In this document: positions 23,316 to 37,269 of the stretch, one piece after another
Layout of the letters: each line of letters opens with the position of its first letter
How positions within the stretch are numbered: the stretch's first letter is position 1
DNA from: Pleurotus ostreatus/Saccharomyces cerevisiae fusant
Lineage: Eukaryota > Opisthokonta
Assembly (NCBI GenBank): GCA_024196135.1
Contig: JAMQCK010000040.1
Coordinates: 1-64,000 of the forward strand
DNA: 64,000 bases
Direction: 5' to 3'
Made by a program: the position numbers and the translations under genes
Notes under the pieces: generated by a model
What the model saw: the letters and a program-made list of their open reading frames with translations, nothing else
Databases searched by the model: none
Told to the model about the DNA's origin: nothing

Positions 23316-25598
23316 TTAAACCTCGTTCTTGGGGCGTTTGGTCGTGATCTCGTGCACGAGGACCGTGCGCGTGGACTCGCCGTGCCAGCCCCGATTGCTG
23401 CTTGCAGTGACCATGTACCTCCCTCCGGGGTCGATAACTGTGCGTCCGGACACAGACGGGTCAGCCCGCGCCGCAGACCTCGCCGCAAAAGGATGAACTT
23501 ACGCATCTGGGAGACGAACCCTCCGTGGTGCCCGGGTATGATCCTGAACTGGACGCCGCTACGTGGCTTCATGGACCCGTCGGGCTCGCCCGTCTCGGCG
23601 ACATTCCAGAGACGTATGTTGTCCGTTGATGCGCTAGCGGTACCTTTAGCACACGGTCCCTGCACGCGCGCCGCAAAAGGGACCCTCACCAGGCGATGTG
23701 CTTTGAGTCAGGGAAAGCCACGACGCAGGAGACGTCCCCCGAGCTCGGCGGATTGCGAATCGTCTTCCAGATACGAGGCGCCTGCCGCGACGACCCCGTC
23801 TGCCGAACGTCGTATACCTCCACAATCCCGTTGCGACGCGCAGCGTAGACCTGATTGCCGTCCGCGGACCAGGTCGCCTGCGTAGCGTGAGCAAGCTAGA
23901 AGGGAACGCGTTTGAGGCAGAATTACATACAGACATGCACCATGGCCGCGTTTTCTCGCTCATGTACAGCCGCCCGACGCCCTGCCACCCATTGAATGGG
24001 TCATAGCCGGAGGTCTTCACGCGCTTGTCCCAAAGGACAATTTGCCCGTCGATACTTGCCGTCATAAGGATGTCGGGCGAGAACGTAACCCAGCGCTGCG
24101 CGTCGAGAACAGGAGGGATATGTTTCGGGGCAGGCGCAGAGGACTCTGCTGGCATTGCGAGGCCGCCTGGCTTCTGATTCTCGTCTTCGTCGTCAAACAG
24201 AGGATCAAAGTCGGAGCCTTCGGATTTGGCGTCCACGTTGTCCAAGGCCTCGTCGTTGACAGGCTGTATACTGAGCGGGGAGCCGGATTCTGAATAGACA
24301 GCATTTTCGGGTCTCACAGCGATGCAGGACAACTGAGCACCGTGCGATACGAGGTGGCGAACCTGCTGGCCAGTGTTGAGGTCCCATTCCTTGTGGGAAT
24401 CTCAGCTCGGGGATAGACACAAGAAGGTGCTGCGTACGATAGCTTCGCCGTCCCAACTGGCGCTGAAGAACCCCTTCTCGTAATGGTCGAGTGCTAAAGC
24501 GGAAATGGGCTTCGTATGGCCTCGCATAACATGACATAGCCGCCCAGGACTATGGCGCACAGTAAACAAGTTGATCAGACCGTTCTACAACCCGCGTTAG
24601 TGTTCGATAGGAGCAGAATCGGAAGAACCCAAGCGCACCCGACAACCAGATAACGCCCAGAGCGCATCTGAGTGCATGGCTAGGCTGTAAACGCTTTCAA
24701 GCGGCGCGTCACCAGCACTGGGGTTGTCATGCAGCGATGTCGAGGGGTTTTCCCACCAGCATCTCAGGTGTCCCGCCTTCATTGTGCCCTCGATGATATT
24801 CGCATGGTGTCGTTGCGGTGCGGTCAAGAAGTTCTTCTTTCCGTTGGCGGAAGTATAGACGTCGTAGTCGCGGATGTATCCGTCTTCAGAGCCTGTCAAG
24901 AGATGGCTGATGCAAGCAGATGACGCCAAAGCGTGCGTGGGCACAGGATGCGGGATGGCAATGATAGCTTCTACGGTGAAAGGGCGCGAGAAGTCGTTCC
25001 GACGGAGCTGCTTCCTCCGAATACAAGCTGGAGACTGAGAGCGTCTACGCTTCGGCCTTGTATGAGATGTCGCTGTAGGCGGTGATACTGCCATAGCCGT
25101 ATCTGGGACAACCATAGGAGGCTGAGGTGGCGGGGGAGGAGTGGCTGGTATCCTCATTATTGTCATTCTGATATGAATTATCAAAGATGGCTCACGTTCA
25201 TGTATCTGAGGCGGAGATGACTGCTGTTGTGGATCCGATGGGTCAAACTCTAGCATCGCTTGGGCCGCTTGCTCATCTTCGAGGTCAGGCTCTCCCTCGG
25301 CATCTTCAATGTCGGCTGGAACTTCTTCCAAGTCAAGCTCAATGCCCATCAGGTCAGGCTCGCTTTCTGCTTCTGCGTCTTCGTCGTCATCTTCGTCTGA
25401 GTCGTCACTGCTTGTCGTCTGTGGAAATTGAACCAGAGTATGCGAAGACCGAGCGAATTAACCTACGTCGTCTGACGGTGTGTTATTGCCAGCTTCTTCG
25501 AGTACACCGTCCAGAAGGTCCCCTTCTATTTCGCCATCCCCGTCTTCGTCCCCATCAAATATCGAGTTGACTTCATCTTCGAAGTCGCTGTTGGACAT
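23316..25598 (-). CDS. SPT8: WD40 transcription factor Spt8 (SAGA subunit)
   Basis: Spt8 is the SAGA module that contacts TATA-binding protein. Eight exons on the minus strand (25598-25467, 25418-25196, 25144-24639, 24584-24438, 24389-23931, 23895-23690, 23633-23503, 23437-23316) sum to 641 residues. The N-terminal 130 residues are highly acidic, as in yeast Spt8. A Pro-rich, basic bridge leads to WD40 repeats: TVEAIIAIPHPVPTHALASS, LTGSEDGYIRDYDVYTS, LTAPQRHHANIIEGTMKAG, SASWDGEAIEWDLNTGQQV, TASIDGQIVLWDKRV and CASTDNIRLWN. An acidic insert (DFDPLFDDEDE) interrupts the propeller, a known feature of this family. It shares a 246-bp divergent promoter with SRP54. Confidence 0.92.
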
Positions 25599-25844
25599 TA
25601 TGGCGCGTGTGCCACCTGATGGCGTCCGGAGCTGAGTCCACGAGTAAAAGTGTCCTGCGCAGTCAGAAGAAGTTATAGAGCTTCAGTCTAGAGCATAGAA
25701 TCAGCCTTAAGGGAACGCCGAGACGAAGGAAGATGAAGGTGCGAAACAAGAGGAAGTTGAAGTCGTCGTTCACGTGGCTCTTTGTCGGACATAGCCGAAG
25801 CGTCCGGCCCGGGTTTCCGGCGCTCCTTGCTTCCCCCCACCGCC
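25599..25844. promoter_or_regulatory. Divergent promoter SPT8 / SRP54
   Basis: Only 246 bases separate the two start codons. No TATA box is obvious. Both genes are housekeeping types. Confidence 0.6.
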
Positions 25845-27865
<2,021 letters not shown>

Positions 27866-28167
27866 GGAAGTCCATGGGACATTCGAAAGTACGTTATAGT
27901 CGCGAACACGCTCTCGTACGGCTGTAATCATGGTGCATAATGTGTGTTGTATATATTGTATCATACCTTGTCGTCTGCTTTTGGCTCCTGACGCGGTCAA
28001 CGACGTTCATAACTTCCCCAGAAACGTGCAGTATACAGAAACCCATCATGATAGGCCACAGACACAGCTATGTATACCTGACTGTTGACGAAGCGTTGTT
28101 CGCTTTAGGATGCTGAGATATACATGATACACAGACCGTCTGAACCTGACGTTACTTTCATACATTA
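27866..28167. other. Intergenic between convergent SRP54 and a membrane-protein gene
   Basis: SRP54 3' UTR and spacer. A small foldback element follows directly at 28168. Confidence 0.45.
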
Positions 28168-28285
28168 GGGACGTTCACAGTTGATTCTCATAACGTTTTC
28201 ATAGCGATTCTCATAACGGTTTTGGCTCTGGTTTCGTTATGAAAACTGTTATGAGACTCTTATGAGAACCTACTGTGAACGACCC
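28168..28285. mobile_element. 118-bp foldback/MITE-like element
   Basis: It starts GGGACGTTCACAGT and ends with the imperfect reverse complement ACTGTGAACGACCC. The arms keep matching inward (TTCTCATAA against TTATGAGAA, TTTTCATA against TATGAAAA), so nearly the whole unit folds into one long hairpin with its turn near GGCTCTGG. It is flanked by TA on both sides (28166-28167 and 28286-28287), as expected for Tc1/mariner-type insertion. It codes for nothing and lies in the spacer between two gene 3' ends. Confidence 0.75.
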
Positions 28286-28346
28286 TATTCCCATAAATAT
28301 GATCAAACACGAGCGACTTTGCAGTGTACAAACGCTAAACCGTCGG

Positions 28347-29109
28347 CTAGTACCCTTTCCGCTCCTTCTTCCACTTCTTTTTCTGCACGGACGCCGCGTT
28401 CTTGTTACCAAAGAAGAGGGAAGACGTATGCTTGTCAGCGCCAGTCTTCCTTGATATAGACGATGTCCCTGCGAATACGATCTGGTCTCGTCAGCGGCCA
28501 GTACTTCCTCCTCTAGGAGAACCCACCGTCCACGTTCCCCAAAGGCCTATAAGACCTTCTACAAAGCTGAGCAGAGTAGCAAGAGAGCCCACGCTCTTCG
28601 TATTCCATGCGAGGAAAGCAGTGAGATCGCCAGCTATGGCCACAGGTGCGAGAAGGGGGTGATAGTTTGTGTTCGGTTCTCTTGAGGGGATGGGGTCGTT
28701 GGAGGGGATCTGGAGGGTTATTATCAGCTAAGGCTGACCAAGACTCACACAAGACGCACATTCAAGAGCACAGCGACGGAGGTCGCCGCCAGCCATATGC
28801 CGAAATGCAGCGCGAGGAAAGATTCGAGCGGTGTTAATGCCCGCCGACTATCATCTTCGGCGACGACCTCAGATAGGAAGAGAAGCAGACGAGGGGAAAA
28901 GATTAGGATGAAAGCCAAGAAGCTGAACCTGGGGGTACAATCTGTCAAGCTCTTGTGCAGATGCTCTAAGAAGGTGCTTCTCACAATCCAGCAGCGACCC
29001 AGCTCCACGTCGACACCGCGCTGTCCGGGGTATTCAACAGTGATTCTGTGGTCTCAGGCTGCGTCTGTCGACGCTGAGACAGATCGTCCATCTCAATTGT
29101 GTCAGACAT
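28347..29109 (-). CDS. Unrecognised four-helix membrane protein
   Basis: Exons 29109-28985, 28928-28760, 28709-28527 and 28481-28347 join in phase to 203 residues. A polar N-terminus ([19 protein letters not shown]) precedes four hydrophobic segments: [53 protein letters not shown] and [19 protein letters not shown] basic tail ([20 protein letters not shown] followed by [11 protein letters not shown]) ends the protein. I recall similar uncharacterised basidiomycete proteins but no function. The lysine-rich end could keep it in the ER, which is inference only. Confidence 0.75.
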
Positions 29110-29361
29110 GGTGGCAAGAGGCAAGCAGGAACGCTGCGCGCCACGACTGCAGCGCGCTAATTAACGCGTGACGTCATCGTCTAGCACTTGATTGCCTCTA
29201 GCCCGCGTCGCCTTCGGCACTTTAGTCATCGGGCTCTTCATCAACATACTTTTGAGCACATTCGAGTGGGCAGAAAGATAGTAGGACTAAATGTTCTGCT
29301 TTCCTCGATGTTTCCGATCCAGAAAACGAAGTATAGGATGTTATTGCAACGATACACCCCC

Positions 29362-30806
29362 TCATACAGCATGCGCGGCCGGCTCCGCGCCCTTCAAACT
29401 CCATCCTATCAGCTCGCGCATCTGGACGACGTCCAACGGACCCTTCACGGACTCGTCCTGTATCGCACGCACGATGGCCTCCGCAACGTGGTCGACGTGC
29501 ATCGGAGGAATAGTCAGCGCGTTCGCAACCGATGCGAGCGCGGAGGGAAGGTCTGGGAGATACGCAAGTCAGTACGGAGAACTCGTTTGAGATGCATGGT
29601 GGGTGATGGGATAGAGAGGAGAGGTGATGAGAATGCCGACAGGCTGCAAAGGCCCTGCATGTGACCCAGTACACACCTGCGAGGTCTCTTCCAGGTGATG
29701 CTAATGAGCGCAAGATCGACGCGGGTGTCGGGATACCCTTCGGCGCTCCGCGCTCGAGGTTCACGAAGAGGTCGAGCAGGGCAGCTGGAGGCGTAGACAA
29801 TGGGCGCCAGTGCGGGTGGTACATGAAACCTACAAGAATCAGTAAGGACTCATGCGCACACCCCGCCGAAGAGAGCAGGGGAAGTACCAATCACACTCAC
29901 TTGGCCGTGCAAATACACTTCGTACAGGTGCGTTCTCCCTCAGGATAGTTGCTGCAATCTCGCGCTCTGCGGCACGCTTGCTGGAGATATATCCCTCTGG
30001 AATCAAGGGGCGGAAGATGTCTTCGGCGGACGCGAAGACGAAGGCGAACTTGTCCTCCGGCTTTGGCTTGCGGGTCGAGAGGGTGTCCGAAAGGACGTTC
30101 AGGGCTGGCGATAGCAAGTGAGCACATGCGTCTCGAACGTAGGCGGAAAAGCTGATGCGCGGGACGTACCGCTCTGCTTATTCATTGTCTCGTAGCTCCA
30201 CCGCGAATCCCGCTTGAGTGGATTGCGCGACCCGGGGAAGAGGTTCTTCACCAAAGCCAAGGGATTCGAGTCGCGCACGCTCTGCTTGTAGTCCCCTCCT
30301 TCGAGGAGAGTGCCGAGTGTGTGTACGACAGCGCCGTATGGGGGTGATGATGCGAGGACCTCTTGAAGCTCGCTGCGATTATCTGCAAGGACGTCTGCCT
30401 TGCGCCACTCGACCTGCAGGGATTATCTGAGTATGGGAGGAGAAATGGTCGGTAGAGAGAGGCAGAGAGAACCATGAGGGGGGACGCCTGATATGACTGA
30501 ACACACCTTCCTGACCCATGCGGGAGTATGGCCCTTAGGCGTTCGCCAGGGCTGTCCGGATGAGCTGAACAGGTGTAAGTCGACGAAGCCCCCACCGCAA
30601 ATTCGGAGCACGCACCTAATGCTCGTCACCTCCATTCCCTTCGCTAAAGCCATTCGACAGACGGCCGAGCCTGCGCATCTGGTCAGAGGTGATGCTCAGG
30701 CCACGACTGGCACCGTCGTCGTGGGGAGTATGAGCGCAATCGACTAACCCAGGAAGCCATTGCCCCCGACAACAAGTATGCGCTTTGTAGCGTTCGGTAC
30801 GCTCAT
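29362..30806 (-). CDS. COQ11: Coq11-like NAD(P)-binding protein (atypical SDR)
   Basis: Exons 30806-30749, 30670-30616, 30564-30507, 30413-30170, 30104-29901, 29829-29677 and 29552-29362 join to 320 residues. The nucleotide-binding motif ILVVGGNGFLGSAVCRMAL is at residues 10-28. Later motifs are VVHTLGTLLEG, YETMNK, FVFASAEDIF, YISSKRAAEREI and HVDHVAEAIVRAI. This is the pattern of yeast YLR290C/Coq11 and NDUFA9-type dehydrogenase-like proteins, mitochondrial proteins tied to ubiquinone synthesis. YISSKRAAE supplies the Tyr-x3-Lys pair. The intron before exon 4 is longer than usual (93 nt). Confidence 0.85.
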
Positions 30807-31080
30807 CTGGACCAGGGAGCCCTCACTGAGGGATATGTGGAGGAATGACGCGACCGTCAGTGACAAGCGCCCGGCACCCAGGTCGCGTCTCGATCGGCGG
30901 CCGGCCCGTTGGCTCCGGAGCTCTGAATCGGAGTTGGCAGTCTCCGATGCCTCCAGTTCTCCGCGTTCATGTCGCAAGGCGTTGCCCGTATCTGAGGCGG
31001 CCCCATCTCTTCATTGCACTTCACATCTTCAAAAAGCATCTCTGCGCCTCTACCACAGAATATTCTTGTTTTCTTGGGCA

Positions 31081-32761
31081 ATGTACGCCTCCGTTCAAGC
31101 TCTGCTTGACTCCGAGCCAGAGCTGGTGAGCCTCTCAATTCTGCAACAGTTTCTGTGTGTCTTATCATGTGTAGCCCACAGACGAGTCTCTGCAATCGAC
31201 ACTCTACAAGAATGCACCTCTAGAATCCCCCCAACAAACCGCACTGATAACCAACCTTCGCGCTGAGAGGAGAGACCATCTGCGGGATCTCAGCGCGGAG
31301 ATCGCTCTCCTGACGGACGCCCTTTCCCGACTCAAAGAGCAGAAGAAGAGAGTCAACAGCCAACTACATGTCTGCACATCGGCCATACACTCTCCTATTC
31401 GCGCCTTGCCCGCCGATGTCATGTGTGATATACTCTCACTGGCCGTTGTGCGCGCTCCTTGGGACCCACCACAGAATTTAGAAAGATCGTCGCCAACCGC
31501 CCGCTCACTGCTCAGGCTGACTCATGTCTGTCGTGGGTGGCGCCAGGCTATACACGGCCTCCCGTCGCTGTGGCGAGAACTTCCTTTGTCCTGGGATCTC
31601 GTCGAAAACGATGTCAGCGCTCGTCAAATTCGGCCGTGGTTGGCTCGCGCGCGCGACCTACCACTCTCTATGGCGATATGGGAGCCTGAACCGCCAGAGC
31701 TCGAGCCATCCGATTTGTCTCACTAGAACGAACGAAGTGAGGAAAGCGGGGAGGAGGAAGATGAGGAGGAGGAGGTGGTGGTGGAGGAGGCGACCGAAAG
31801 TAACGTGGCCAGCATGGGAAATATCCTCGGCAGCAAGGCGACGTTCCCAACGTCCAGGATACGTGACCTACGCCTCGTCGGAAAAGCAGAAAATATCTTG
31901 CCTCACTTAGTCCCTCTACCCCGTGACGCGTTCCCTGTGCTAGAGCGTTTGCACCTCAGGTTTCACGAACTGAGATATGCTACTCCGTCCATCGTCGCGT
32001 TTGCTGACTCAACGCGGCTATGGCACTTGCGCCTCGAGGATCATATTCCCGACCTCCTATACGACCATCTTCAGCGCCGGAGTTTGACTGACGTACACTT
32101 GAGCCTTGACGAGCCTCTTCTCAGCCGGCTCGCATTCTTGGGTCAATGTCCGCACCTCGAACGCCTTGATTTCGATTCCAGGAATTCACTGGCAAGCTGG
32201 TCTAGCAGCTCTGACAAGATTGTCACTTTGGGTCGATTGAAGTCTCTGTCCTTGCGCGGGCATCGATGTCATGCCCTTACACGATTTCTCAGCACACCCA
32301 GTCTTCAAGCCTTCTCTTGGGACGGCGCGACGCAGGTACCCGGTCCTGAAATGTTGTCGTTCCTCGAACGCGCACCTCATATGTCCTCGTTCGCATTGAA
32401 AGAGGTCCTCTACGAACAGAGGGGCGCGGATGCAGACCTTCACGCATCGCTTCTGCGCCGCCTCCCGCGCGTCAAGCGCCTGGCGTTCGCTGTATACGAT
32501 CCGTCGCTACTGGGTATCTTTGAGGCGTTGCATATACGGCCAGGGGAGGAAGTCCTTGCCCCAGACCTCCAGGAACTCGTGCTGGACTATGTCGCGATCG
32601 GCGGAGGTAGCGCCGACTCCTTTATCAATATGCTCCGCTCGCGATGGCAGTCAACGCAATACCAGATTCGTGGGCTGGTGTATCGAAATTGTCGGAAGGA
32701 CAGTAGGATATCGCAGGCGCTGCAAAAATTCTCCGACGAAGGCCTCGAGGTCGAGTTTTGA
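31081..32761 (+). pseudogene. F-box gene, MYASVQ family copy A, with in-frame TAG
   Basis: Exon 1 (31081-31125) codes for MYASVQALLDSEPEL. Exon 2 (31175-32761) carries a coiled coil, the F-box (SPIRALPADVMCDILSLA) and a leucine-rich region, closely matching the next gene. A single TAG at 31724-31726 interrupts the frame just before an acidic, GAG-rich stretch. The neighbour has TAT ATG GAC at this place and reads through. The frame on both sides of the TAG is the same and otherwise intact to 32761. No GT-AG intron removes the codon. It is therefore probably a young pseudogene, or makes a short F-box-only protein of about 200 residues. Confidence 0.75.
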
Positions 32762-33063
32762 CGCTCATGTGGCAATCAACTACGGCGGGCTGATGTATAT
32801 GCAGCTTAGTACGCCTTTCTCAGTAGATAATCCGTCACCTCTGTATCACGATAGTCGTTTAAGCGCCATGGATATCTGAGTGGTACCCAAAGGTTTCGAA
32901 CCGTGACAAATTCTTGGTACGTGACCGTAAGTCACTGTCTCGACTCCGGCATTCTCCGGGTCCTCGAGTTCTCCGCACTCACTGCGCAAGGCTTCACCCT
33001 TCGATCGTGTCTTTGCCCTTTCTTCCCCTGCGCCTTCCTTCCCTCGCTGATGACACGCCCGCC
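32762..33063. other. Spacer between F-box copies A and B
   Basis: Parts resemble the upstream region of copy A (for example AGTTCTCCGC and GCGCAAGGCTT-like strings), so the promoter seems to have been duplicated with the gene. Confidence 0.4.
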
Positions 33064-34746
33064 ATGTACGCCTCTGTCCAGACTCTGATTGACTGTTGGC
33101 CAAGTCTAGTGAGTCGCTTTTCGGCCTAACTTGTCAAAGTCAGTGTTACTGACCTACTGCCACAGCCAGCAGACCCCTCCCTGTATGCCACTCTCCGCCT
33201 GAATGCTCCTCTAGAATCTGCAGAGCAAAAGGCATCAATCGGTGACCTCCTCCGCGAGAGGCGCGACCACCTGCGCGAGCTCAATGCAGAAATCACCCTC
33301 CTCACCGACGCCCTCACGCGACTGAAGAGGCAGCGGAAGGCAGTGGACGAGGAGGCACGCGTATGTCAGATGGCAATCAAATCGCCCATCCGCGCCTTGC
33401 CCGCCGATGTCATGTGTGACATACTCTCACTTGCCGTCGTGCGCGCGCCTTGGGACCCACCACAGAATCTCGAAAGATCGTCGCCAACGATCCGCTCGCT
33501 GCTTCGACTTACACAAGTCTGCCGAGGGTGGCGCCAGGCTATACATGGTCTTCCCTCGCTGTGGCGAGAACTACCTTTGTCCTGGGATCTCGTCGAGAAT
33601 GATGTCGGTGCCCGTCAATATCGGCAATGGTTAGCTCGCGCGCGCGATCTACCACTCTCTATGGCGATATGGGAGCCTAAATTGCCAGAGTCCGAACGCT
33701 CCGAGTCGTCTTATATGGACGAAAGAAGCGAGGAAAGCGGGGAGGATGAGGATGAGGACGAGGAGGATACCGAGAGTGATGTGGCCGGCATGGGAAATAT
33801 TCTCGGCTGCAAGGTGGCGTTCCCGACGTACAGGATACGTGACCTACGGCTCGTCGGAAACGCAGACAATATCTTGCCTCACATCTGCCTCCTACCTCGC
33901 GACTCATTCCCTTTGCTCGAGCGTTTTCACCTCAAGCTTCACGGAGTCGGGAACTGGCGCGGCATGACTCCATCGATCGTCGCGTTCGCCGAGTCGACAC
34001 GGCTGTGGCACTTGCGCCTCGAGGGCCATATTCCCGAGTTCTTCTACGAGAATCTTTTCCGCTGGAACTTGACGGACCTGCACCTGGGCTTGTGCGAGCC
34101 CGTCCTACGCCGGGTCGCATTCTTGGGTCAATGCCCACACCTTGAACGCCTCGATATCGAGTCCCAAGAATTCTACCCGATTACCAGGTCCGACTTGGAC
34201 TTTGATGCTGTCGAATTAGGCCGATTGAAGTCTTTGACAATGCGCGGGCCTAAATGTGTATACCTCCCGGAGAAGCTCACTACACCCTTGCTCCAATCCT
34301 TCTCTTGGTACGAGGTGACGCACGCATTCGGCCCTCATGTATCAGCTTTTCTCAAACGCGCGCCTCGTATATCCTCATTCGCATTGGATGGCATTTTCTA
34401 CCAAATTGAGCCCGCTGATTACCCGTCGCTTCTGCGCTGCCTCCCGCGCGTCAAAACGCTTGCGTTCACAAGGATCGACACCGCGATATACGGGCTCTTC
34501 GAAGCCCTGTCCATACGGTCAGGCGAGGAAGTACTCGCCCCGGATCTCCAAGAAATCATCCTGGATAGAGCTACAGTCGGCAGGCATGGACCTACCCTCG
34601 ACTGCTCTGTTCGGATGGTCCATTCGCGATGGCGCTCGCCACATCATCAGATCCGCCGGGTGGTATATCGTGATACTCCAAATGACAGTGTACTACCAGA
34701 CATGCTGAAGGAGCTCTCGGATGAAGGGCTGGAGGTCGAACTGTGA
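33064..34746 (+). CDS. F-box protein, MYASVQ family copy B
   Basis: Exon 1 (33064-33108) codes for MYASVQTLIDCWPSL and exon 2 (33166-34746) for the rest, 541 residues. A charged coiled coil (about residues 37-80) precedes the F-box SPIRALPADVMCDILSLA (from about 89) and the usual CRGWRQAIHGLPSLWRELPL segment. An acidic tract (EDEDEDEEDTE) splits the F-box half from the leucine-rich half. It is likely an SCF adaptor of unknown target. It is the intact partner of copy A and aligns along its whole length, so the two are a tandem duplication. Confidence 0.85.
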
Positions 34747-35012
34747 AGCTAATGTTGCGGTCATCATCTGTACGCCGGCATGGGTGATTATATACTTCTC
34801 TTCTCCTCAAGTTGTAGGCACTTCGCAAGTAATAGATAAGCTTCGTACTCACATGGGTTGCTCTGAGTTGTATTGTTGAATGAAGGGCTTCGAACGAACA
34901 AGCTTTCATCGTTGAACGTCAAGATGTCCGTGACCGTGACATGACATGCTTCGGCCGTCGCCGCGTCGCAACGCGACTTCGATCCTACCATTTGCATGCA
35001 GTGCTCGCGCTC

Positions 35013-36707
35013 ATGCATGTCGCTCTCAAGATTCCTGAAGTGGTCTCCATAATATGTGACCACATTGCAGGCCTGAGGGACCACGCCTATCAGCATCGTG
35101 GGCTGGTGAACTTTGCTCTGACCTGCCGATTCTTCCTCGAGCCCAGTCTCAATGCCCTATGGGAGACACTGCCTAGCTTGTTTCCCCTGTTCTACTGCCT
35201 CCCAAGGGATGTATTCAGACTAATGGCGATTCAAGCCAACCACTCGAGGCGGCGGTTGGTAAGTGCGCTCTCGCTTTTCAGATTCCTTGCAGTTTAATCG
35301 TCGACTTCTCGATAGAAAATGACCCGAACACCCACGCCAGATGAATGGGCCCGCGTCCTTTACTATACGCCCAGAGTGCGACGAGTGGAGTACACGGGAG
35401 ACAGTCCTGCGTCGGTGGAGATTACGCCGTCGTGCTTCGAAGCTTTGGCTCTGTCGTTTCCGGGCAGCGTCCTATTCCCTAATGCCCGCCGGCTCTACAT
35501 CGACCTCTCGGTGTATAAAGCGTCTTTGGCCTTCACCCAGCTCCTCATCAGCCCGTCTGTGACCGACATCGGCATCGACTGGACCGAGCAACGCACGGAT
35601 CTGCAGAACGCGTCCATCGCCTCCCTTCTCGGGGCCAGATGTAGACCCACAGTCCTCAGATTCGATCAATACTGTGCCGCTTACGAGTCCACTTCGTCTC
35701 CCGCCTTTCTCGACATGCTGCACACCGTCATCTCGGAGTGGCCACAGCTGCGAATCGTCACCTTGACATTCATATACGCCAAGACGCTTCGTTGCATGGC
35801 GTCCTTTCCCGACCTGGAGACATTGGCCGTCAACATCGGTGAACGGGGACAAACCGCCATTATCGGCGACGTCGTGCCTGTCGACGACACTAAGGACACC
35901 TTTCCTGCGCTATACAGCCTGACGGTCATGAAGCTGTCCCCGGAAATGGCCGACTGGGTGCTGAGCCTGACCTCCGACAGCCCCATCGAAGACCTTTCTC
36001 TCGCCTTGGATAAGGCTGCACCGGCACAGCAGTGGAGGCCCATCTTTCGTCGCTTGGCCAGCTGGGCGTCCCGCGAGGTAGAAACGCTGACACTAGAACT
36101 GAGCGAGCTCGAGGACTCCGAAGACGAGGTGTTATTGCACGCAATCACTGTTGATGACCTCGAACCACTCTTCCACTTGCGAACCGTCATCTGGCTCACC
36201 CTTGACCTCCAATGGTTGATGATCAACGACGAGATGCTCGCCAGGATAGCAGCAGCGTGGCCCATGCTGGAGGGCGTCAAATTCCAGGATTACAACTCCA
36301 ATTTGGAGGGTGCCTTCGTCACACTGGATGGGCTCGCCACTGTCGCGCGAAGATGCCCCAAGCTGGACAACTTGGCCCGTATTCCCCTTAACACGATCAC
36401 GACATCGCCGCAGCCCTCGGACGTTCCTATCACGGATCCTCTGTCCGCAACCGTCATAGCCAACCCGTCGGTCACGGTGATGAATGTGGGCAGCTCTCCA
36501 GCGCCGCAGGATCCTGGATTCGTTGCGCGTTGCCTGACACTCATATTTCCCAACCTACAATCTGTCTTGTATTCCTACACGGAGGAATCTTGGAAGGCTG
36601 TGCACGACCTACTACCACACATGAAGCAGGCGAGGATGGAGAGTTATGCGATTGGGCACGCCATGGCGTTGGCAGGCGTACCGCTTCCTCTTGCCTCTCA
36701 GGTGTGA
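35013..36707 (+). CDS. F-box-like / leucine-rich repeat protein
   Basis: Exons 35013-35258 and 35316-36707 join to 545 residues. The N-terminus (MHVALKIPEVVSIICDHIAG, then FALTCRFFLEPSLNALWETL) has the divergent F-box shape common in agaricomycetes, directly at the start with no coiled coil. A leucine-rich array follows (for example FPNARRLYIDLS, LETLAVNI, LPHMKQARMESY). It is not a copy of genes A and B. Function and target are unknown. Confidence 0.75.
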
Positions 36708-37269
36708 TGAGTTTCGTCTACTCTGCGCAGCTTGCACGATTCGCGAAGGTATCCCGGGCGTCCCTTCTTCTTCTCTTCTCACATCTGACGCAGCTACAGA
36801 TGCATACCTTGCGACGGCGTCAATGTTACAACTCGCGCGTGCAGTGCTCAAGAGCAGGGAGTAACATATTCATGGTCATTGATCAGCGGTAAGTACACCT
36901 CCGTGTAAAAATACAGGGATATAAACGAAGGAAGATAGATACATCGCGAAGGCGAGAGATAGTAGATGAAGGGTAACCAAGCGTACACCCATGCAGGGGA
37001 CGGCACCTGCCATGGGCAGTGGGGAATCTAAGATAGGCTGAGCGACGAAAAGCAGACGACACAACATGCGAGCACGATAACATATTTTGTACAGGGCTGA
37101 CTCGAGCGCGGCGTAGCCTTGGGATGGGCTGAACAGGAGACAGTCTTCTGGCGCGACGAGAGTAGCGTGACTCGGCGATGTCGACAGCATGTCGATGCTG
37201 GACTGCGAGTTGAGTGCAGTGGGGCTAGGGCTACGGCGGCGGATATTGGCGGACGGAGCAGCCAGACGC
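36708..37269. other. Intergenic, convergent
   Basis: Two 3' ends face each other here. I saw no gene or repeat. Confidence 0.45.

Noticed and set aside
32891..32902. GGTTCGAAACC-like string on the minus strand, resembling a tRNA B box
   Set aside because: The flanks do not form a T-stem and no A box or cloverleaf can be built.
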